A stretch of DNA of 64,000 nt, from the NCBI RefSeq assembly GCF_949628215.1, contig NC_134282.1, positions 5,603,223 to 5,667,222 on the forward strand, in the 5' to 3' direction. Below, piece by piece: positions 61,801-64,000 of this stretch. The translations under genes were made by a program, and so were the position numbers. Below the pieces are notes generated by a model, which worked only from the letters and a program-made list of their open reading frames with translations, was not told the origin of the DNA and searched no databases. The stretch comes from Phalacrocorax aristotelis (taxonomy: Eukaryota > Chordata > Aves > Suliformes > Phalacrocoracidae). Positions within the stretch are counted from its first letter, which is position 1, and each line of letters opens with the position of its first letter.

Positions 61801-63762
61801 ACTTGAAATTCACCAGTTCAAAATACGGTTACTTAAACCAAACCAGGTCATTAGGAACCGGGAATAGTTGGCCTTTGGCAATTATTCTTTGGTTCACAGG
61901 AAGCCATTTAATGCATGTTTCATAAAGGACTACGACCAGTGCGCTTACTGGAAATACTAAAGAGCGAGCAGTGGTTGAATGAGCCATGACGAAAGTGTTA
62001 AGGTGCTGTAACCAGGAGTAGTTCCTTTAGTAGGTTGGCTCAAATATTATACATTGCTGCTGTCCAAATCTCTCCTGTATATTCCTCAAAGCGATCCAGG
62101 TTTGATGGGTGCCCTTCTGCTGGCAGCAGTACCTAACCCCAAATAACTTGGTCACAAGCAGCTTTTGCCTCCTCTTGGAAGCAACTGCTAAATATAGTCC
62201 CCTGCTACTAATGTTGTCGAGAAGGCTGCTGCTGTTCAGGTGAATGTGACAGCAGCTGCTAGAGGGAGGGAGCCCTGTTGGAAGTAGCAGTCTCATCCTT
62301 GCTCTTTTGTGGTTTCCTCCCTACAGTTGGATTTGATCCTAGAGGTCTTTTCCAACCTTAATAATTCGATGATTCTTTGTGGCAGGGGTAGGCGGCAGCA
62401 CTGAGTGGTGAATGCTTCCCAGCCAGGTGAGACAGTGTTTTCCCATGGGCGGAGCTGTACAGGCTTTCAGAAGCATCTTGCCCAGCTTGCAGGGCACCGA
62501 TTGGAGCAGATGTGCATAACAGCGATCTCCAAAAGAAAATCAGGCACACCTCTTTTTTTTTTTGCACCTAACCATAAAAGGGCACGGAAGGGGAGGGAAA
62601 GTGCTGACATAAAAGAAAGAAGCAATAGATCAAGATCTGAACATCTGGAAGACAGATTCAGTGCGGCCTGCTCTCTTCAAGGATGGAGTTGGAAGAGATT
62701 ACTCTTTGCTCCCAATCCCCCCTTGCTCTTTCGTGGTTTCCCAGGAGGTGTTGGCAGCAGGATCTGCTGGGAAAACATGGACAAAGTTCCTGTTAAATAC
62801 CTACATCGCATATCGGAACTGAAATAGCTCTAGGAGTACGCAGCGGGGTGGAAGTGCTGGGAATGACTCCTTGCTGTGTTGTGACACTCTCACTATGAAG
62901 GACAAGTTGAAACATGGAATGGCAATCTAAATATATTAACTAACGATGAGACGGTCTGTGAAAAGTGTGGGTAAAAGTTAAACGTGGTCGCAGAGGAAGT
63001 GAGTTTCCTCATTGTTGGGTGGTTTTGGTTTTTTCCTCCCTTAACCTCTCTGTGCCCTCCCCTCCCTTTCTTTTGAATCTTCATTCTGTAAAAGCGTAGC
63101 TGTGAAAATGCGTGCGTTTATGCCACAGGCTACTTTTTTGAAAGGCAAGTAAAATAATACAGAGCGTCTCTGTACTTTGTAGATCCAGGAAGATTTGACT
63201 GAAGAGAAGAAACGAGAACTGGAGCGCAACGCTGAAGAGCCATATGGTGAAAACGATGAAAATGTAAGTACTGTGTAAACCCACAAACCTGGTGACACGA
63301 TTAAACACTGAACATAGCTGCGATCGTGTCACAGTGCTATTATGTAACAACGTAGCTTCCTTTAGATCAGAGACCTTAAAATTTCACGCTGTCCCAGCTT
63401 CCTCGTGCTCATCCTTCCACCCCCACATCCATTCCTGCTGCCTGGGGATCTTTGGAAATCTTTTCTGTCTGTCGGCTCTCACAACTCAGCTGACGGTCGT
63501 TCTTCCCTCCCCTTCATTGCCCCAGAATAAACTACAAGGAAGCTGGCAGTTGCACTGAACCTGGGGTTTTTTGGTTTGTTTTGTTTTGTTGTTTTCCTCC
63601 AATCAGGCGGATGAAAAGAATAACGGCGGGGCAGATCAAGAGCAAGAAATGCAAGAAGAGAACAACCAGAAAGACGCTCGTGAAGAAAACTACGAGGAAG
63701 AAGAGGAGGAGGAGGAAGGTAGAGCGGTTGCAGCAAAAACTCGTAGACGAGGGGAGATGTAG
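31704..63762 (+). CDS. GOLIM4: GOLIM4, Golgi integral membrane protein 4 (GPP130/GOLPH4), complete 16-exon CDS
   Basis: This is a type II cis-Golgi glycoprotein that cycles between Golgi and endosomes; in mammals it supports endosome-to-Golgi traffic and is degraded after manganese binding. Coding exons: 31704-31890, 46393-46467, 47709-47758, 48494-48547, 49068-49218, 50549-50631, 51234-51317, 54236-54403, 55222-55554, 56780-57018, 58222-58301, 58819-58931, 60130-60297, 61019-61087, 63183-63263, 63607-63762. All junctions are GT/AG and in phase, giving 2091 nt and 696 residues, about the mammalian length. The protein has a 12-residue basic cytosolic tail, a signal-anchor helix at about residues 13-33, a coiled-coil stem at about 35-250, and a Glu/Gln-rich acidic domain to the C-terminus. 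I identified it by close recall match of exons 1-7 and 13-16 to mammalian GOLIM4. The middle (about residues 245-475) is more diverged. The start ATG has G at -3 and G at +4. Confidence 0.97.
37171..37206. repeat. Perfect inverted repeat, 12-bp arms, 12-nt loop
   Basis: The left arm TATTCATATATG (37171-37182) and right arm CATATATGAATA (37195-37206) are exact reverse complements around a 12-nt loop. They lie in an AT-rich stretch of intron 1. The arms could extrude as a cruciform or fold as an RNA hairpin, but low complexity makes chance likely. Confidence 0.6.
38621..38652. repeat. 16-bp tandem duplication
   Basis: GAGGTTTAATGGTAAT occurs twice head-to-tail, followed by a further GA. It is a small replication-slippage type duplication in intron 1. 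Confidence 0.85.
38975..38988. repeat. Poly-C run (C14)
   Basis: An uninterrupted run of 14 C is followed by GG in intron 1. It is likely to be length-polymorphic or hard to sequence accurately. Confidence 0.9.
46393..46467 (+). CDS. GOLIM4: GOLIM4 coding exon 2 (residues 63-87)
   Basis: The acceptor is TTCTCAG at 46392 and the donor GTAAGA at 46468; it is phase 1 in and out. It encodes the VVYEHRSRLEKS-type start of the lumenal coiled-coil stem, which by my recall is essentially unchanged from mammals. In mammalian GPP130, determinants for Golgi/endosome targeting and the manganese response lie in the lumenal stem. Confidence 0.97.
47709..47758 (+). CDS. GOLIM4: GOLIM4 coding exon 3 (residues 88-104)
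   Basis: 50 nt, entering in phase 1 and leaving at a codon boundary. The acceptor is TTGTAG and the donor GTAAGT. It encodes DFLVYKLEAQETLNKGR of the coiled-coil stem, matching the mammalian segment. Confidence 0.97.
48494..48547 (+). CDS. GOLIM4: GOLIM4 coding exon 4 (residues 105-122)
   Basis: 54 nt, phase 0 at both ends. The acceptor is TTTACAG and the donor GTAGGT. It encodes QDSNSRYSALSVQHQMLK of the stem. It differs from the mammalian version by single conservative changes. Confidence 0.97.
49068..49218 (+). CDS. GOLIM4: GOLIM4 coding exon 5 (residues 123-172)
   Basis: 151 nt, phase 0 in and phase 1 out. The acceptor is TTTGCAG and the donor GTATAT. It encodes the SQHEELKKQH and YLQLQQEKEQE heptad-rich part of the stem. 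The donor is weaker than its neighbours, and the frame reads 18 codons into the intron before a stop, so retention would truncate the protein. Confidence 0.97.
50549..50631 (+). CDS. GOLIM4: GOLIM4 coding exon 6 (residues 173-200)
   Basis: 83 nt, phase 1 in and phase 0 out. The acceptor is TAAACAG and the donor GTAGGC. It encodes ESLYNLREENRQLRK and the following QDIHTQLQDVK of the stem coiled coil. Confidence 0.97.
51234..51317 (+). CDS. GOLIM4: GOLIM4 coding exon 7 (residues 201-228)
   Basis: 84 nt, phase 0 at both ends. The acceptor is TGTGTAG and the donor GTCAGA. It encodes QQHKNLLSQHNELVVTLEDH and the Ala-rich KSALAAAQ end of the conserved stem. Confidence 0.97.
51318..54235 (+). other. 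GOLIM4 intron 7 (2.9 kb)
   Basis: The second longest intron, with no nested gene supported. A pyrimidine-rich tract of mixed T and C runs lies at 53657-53706, without a matching exon. Open frames on either strand have no recognised product. Confidence 0.85.
54236..54403 (+). CDS. GOLIM4: GOLIM4 coding exon 8 (residues 229-284)
   Basis: 168 nt, phase 0. The acceptor is CTTTAG and the donor GTATAA at 54404. It starts SQVDEYKQLKDTL, aligning with the mammalian TQVAEYKQLKD segment, and then enters a diverged linker. An earlier GTGCGA at the GAG codon near 54333 was considered as donor. The frame stays open beyond it and the extra residues (SPHSDLPIHRE) parallel the mammalian linker, so I chose the later site. 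Confidence 0.9.
55222..55554 (+). CDS. GOLIM4: GOLIM4 coding exon 9 (residues 285-395)
   Basis: The largest coding exon (333 nt), phase 0 at both ends. The acceptor is TTTGCAG and the donor GTATGG. It encodes a highly acidic, Glu/Gln/Lys-rich segment containing ELEEEEMEQAGQPEHLEEE, which parallels the mammalian acidic domain. The first about 60 residues are poorly conserved relative to mammals. Confidence 0.95.
56780..57018 (+). CDS. GOLIM4: GOLIM4 coding exon 10 (residues 396-474)
   Basis: 239 nt, phase 0 in and phase 2 out. The acceptor is TTGACAG and the donor GTTAAA at 57019, which is weak. It encodes a Gln/Arg-rich helix with YQLREHQESLHQQRLRGQLL, matching the mammalian EAQQLREHQEALHQQRL region. 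The last part (ELPLQKLADQGEKPFKNG) is diverged, so the exact donor is the least certain boundary. It is supported by phase agreement with exon 11. Confidence 0.92.
58222..58301 (+). CDS. GOLIM4: GOLIM4 coding exon 11 (residues 475-501)
   Basis: 80 nt, phase 2 in and phase 1 out. The acceptor is TCTCAG and the donor GTAAGA. It encodes QQARYDNMDHDIVQGEEEQG, matching mammalian QQAHYDAMDNDIVQG. Confidence 0.96.
58819..58931 (+). CDS. GOLIM4: GOLIM4 coding exon 12 (residues 502-539)
   Basis: 113 nt, phase 1 in and phase 0 out. The acceptor is TTGTCAG and the donor GTGAGT. It encodes AYERDNQHQDEGEDGDQNN and further Glu/Gln-rich sequence. The AYERDNQHQDE start is shared with mammals; the remainder is diverged. 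Confidence 0.96.
60130..60297 (+). CDS. GOLIM4: GOLIM4 coding exon 13 (residues 540-595)
   Basis: 168 nt, phase 0. The acceptor is ATTACAG and the donor GTCAGT. It encodes RAAVEDVNPADDPNNQGEDE and the following EENLPDENEKHKQ segment, among the best conserved parts of the acidic lumenal domain. The donor falls inside a run where the frame continues for 15 codons, so the boundary was set by homology (LV followed by MAGNPDQ). Confidence 0.97.
61019..61087 (+). CDS. GOLIM4: GOLIM4 coding exon 14 (residues 596-618)
   Basis: 69 nt, phase 0. The acceptor is TCTGCAG and the donor GTAAGA. It encodes MAGNPDQQEDNVDEQYQEE and a short Glu-rich end, almost identical to the mammalian segment. Confidence 0.97.
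61088..63182 (+). other. GOLIM4 intron 14 (2.1 kb)
   Basis: It contains a short plus-strand CR1 3' fragment at 62327-62380. The rest is unique-looking, with no nested gene supported. The frame at 62405-62827 (140 codons) has no recognisable product. Confidence 0.85.
62327..62380 (+). mobile_element. CR1 LINE 3'-end fragment (about 54 bp)
   Basis: The sequence GATCCTAGAGGTCTTTTCCA, then CCTTAATAATTCGATGATTCTTTG, is the CR1 3' end in sense orientation, with a degenerate single ATTCTRTG-type terminal repeat. Only about 54 bp remain, either an extremely 5'-truncated insertion or a relic. It lies in GOLIM4 intron 14, opposite in orientation to the two intergenic copies. Confidence 0.85.
63183..63263 (+). 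CDS. GOLIM4: GOLIM4 coding exon 15 (residues 619-645)
   Basis: 81 nt, phase 0. The acceptor is TTTGTAG and the donor GTAAGT. It encodes IQEDLTEEKKRELERNAEEP and YGENDEN, matching mammalian VQEDLTEEKKRELEHNAEE. Confidence 0.97.
63607..63762 (+). CDS. GOLIM4: GOLIM4 coding exon 16 with stop (residues 646-696)
   Basis: 156 nt including TAG at 63760-63762; the acceptor is AATCAG at 63606. It encodes ADEKNNGGADQEQ, a run of eight Glu after NY, and the basic C-terminus AAKTRRRGEM, which parallels the mammalian AEKSHRRAEM end. The protein ends in the Golgi lumen. Confidence 0.96.
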   Translation, partial: ADEKNNGGADQEQEMQEENNQKDAREENYEEEEEEEEGRAVAAKTRRRGEM

Positions 63763-64000
63763 TCCTCTCTCTCCTTTTTCTTTTTTTTTTTCTTTTTTTT
63801 TTTTTTCAGCACAAATTCCTGGTTTTGTTTTTTAAAAAAACCCAACAACTTTTTTTAGGATATTTAATTTCAAAAAAAAGCTTGTTTTACACTTTTTACT
63901 TTTCTATTAGATGCTCTCATACGTTTATATGAATACGGTATTTTGATACTCTAGATTAGGATTTCTTTTCTATTAAACCTGTACATAAACAGACATCATG
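63763..64000 (+). other. GOLIM4: GOLIM4 3' UTR (5' part, cut by window end)
   Basis: It starts directly after the stop codon with a pure pyrimidine tract (63763-63807, mostly T) followed by AG. Further AT-rich sequence follows. An ATTAAA hexamer at 63972-63977 could act as an early poly(A) signal, but its cleavage site would be at or beyond the window end. Confidence 0.85.

Noticed and set aside
62405-62827. 140-codon frame in intron 14
   Set aside because: No recognisable domain, no splice logic with GOLIM4 phases, and mixed composition; most likely chance.

Overview
The window is vertebrate nuclear DNA, most likely from a bird. It has an intron-rich gene with consensus GT/AG splice sites, a CpG-island promoter, long AT-rich non-coding stretches and only three recognisable interspersed repeats. 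All three repeats are 5'-truncated CR1 LINEs with the (ATTCTRTG)-type 3' end seen in birds and other sauropsids. The species cannot be named from the sequence alone.

Layout: 1-30480 is intergenic. It holds a large CAGCATCACCCG-type minisatellite at about 15205-16130, two minus-strand CR1 fragments (17211-17525 and 26935-27203), an AT-rich block that may be a conserved non-coding element (about 28480-29230), and two weak exon-like segments on the plus strand (7500-7617 and 11851-12026). A CCTGTCCC/TTGTCACC-type minisatellite (30484-30792) abuts a CpG island (about 30790-31730). That island holds the promoter and 5' leader of the one confidently identified gene.

The gene is GOLIM4 (Golgi integral membrane protein 4, GPP130/GOLPH4) on the plus strand. 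All 16 coding exons could be placed between 31704 and 63762. They join in phase to 2091 nt (696 codons plus stop), about the length of the mammalian protein. Exon 1 encodes the short cytosolic tail and the signal-anchor transmembrane segment. Exons 2-8 encode the coiled-coil lumenal stem. Exons 9-16 encode the Glu/Gln-rich acidic lumenal domain. Intron 1 is about 14.5 kb and the other introns are 0.3-2.9 kb. The window ends about 240 nt into the 3' UTR.

In mammals the flank 5' of GOLIM4 leads towards EGFEM1 and MECOM and the 3' flank towards WDR49, PDCD10 and SERPINI1. I found no exon of any of these here. The most unusual structure is the 15.2-16.1 kb minisatellite: it contains a 393-bp head-to-tail duplication that I see as identical, and it stays open in several frames on both strands.
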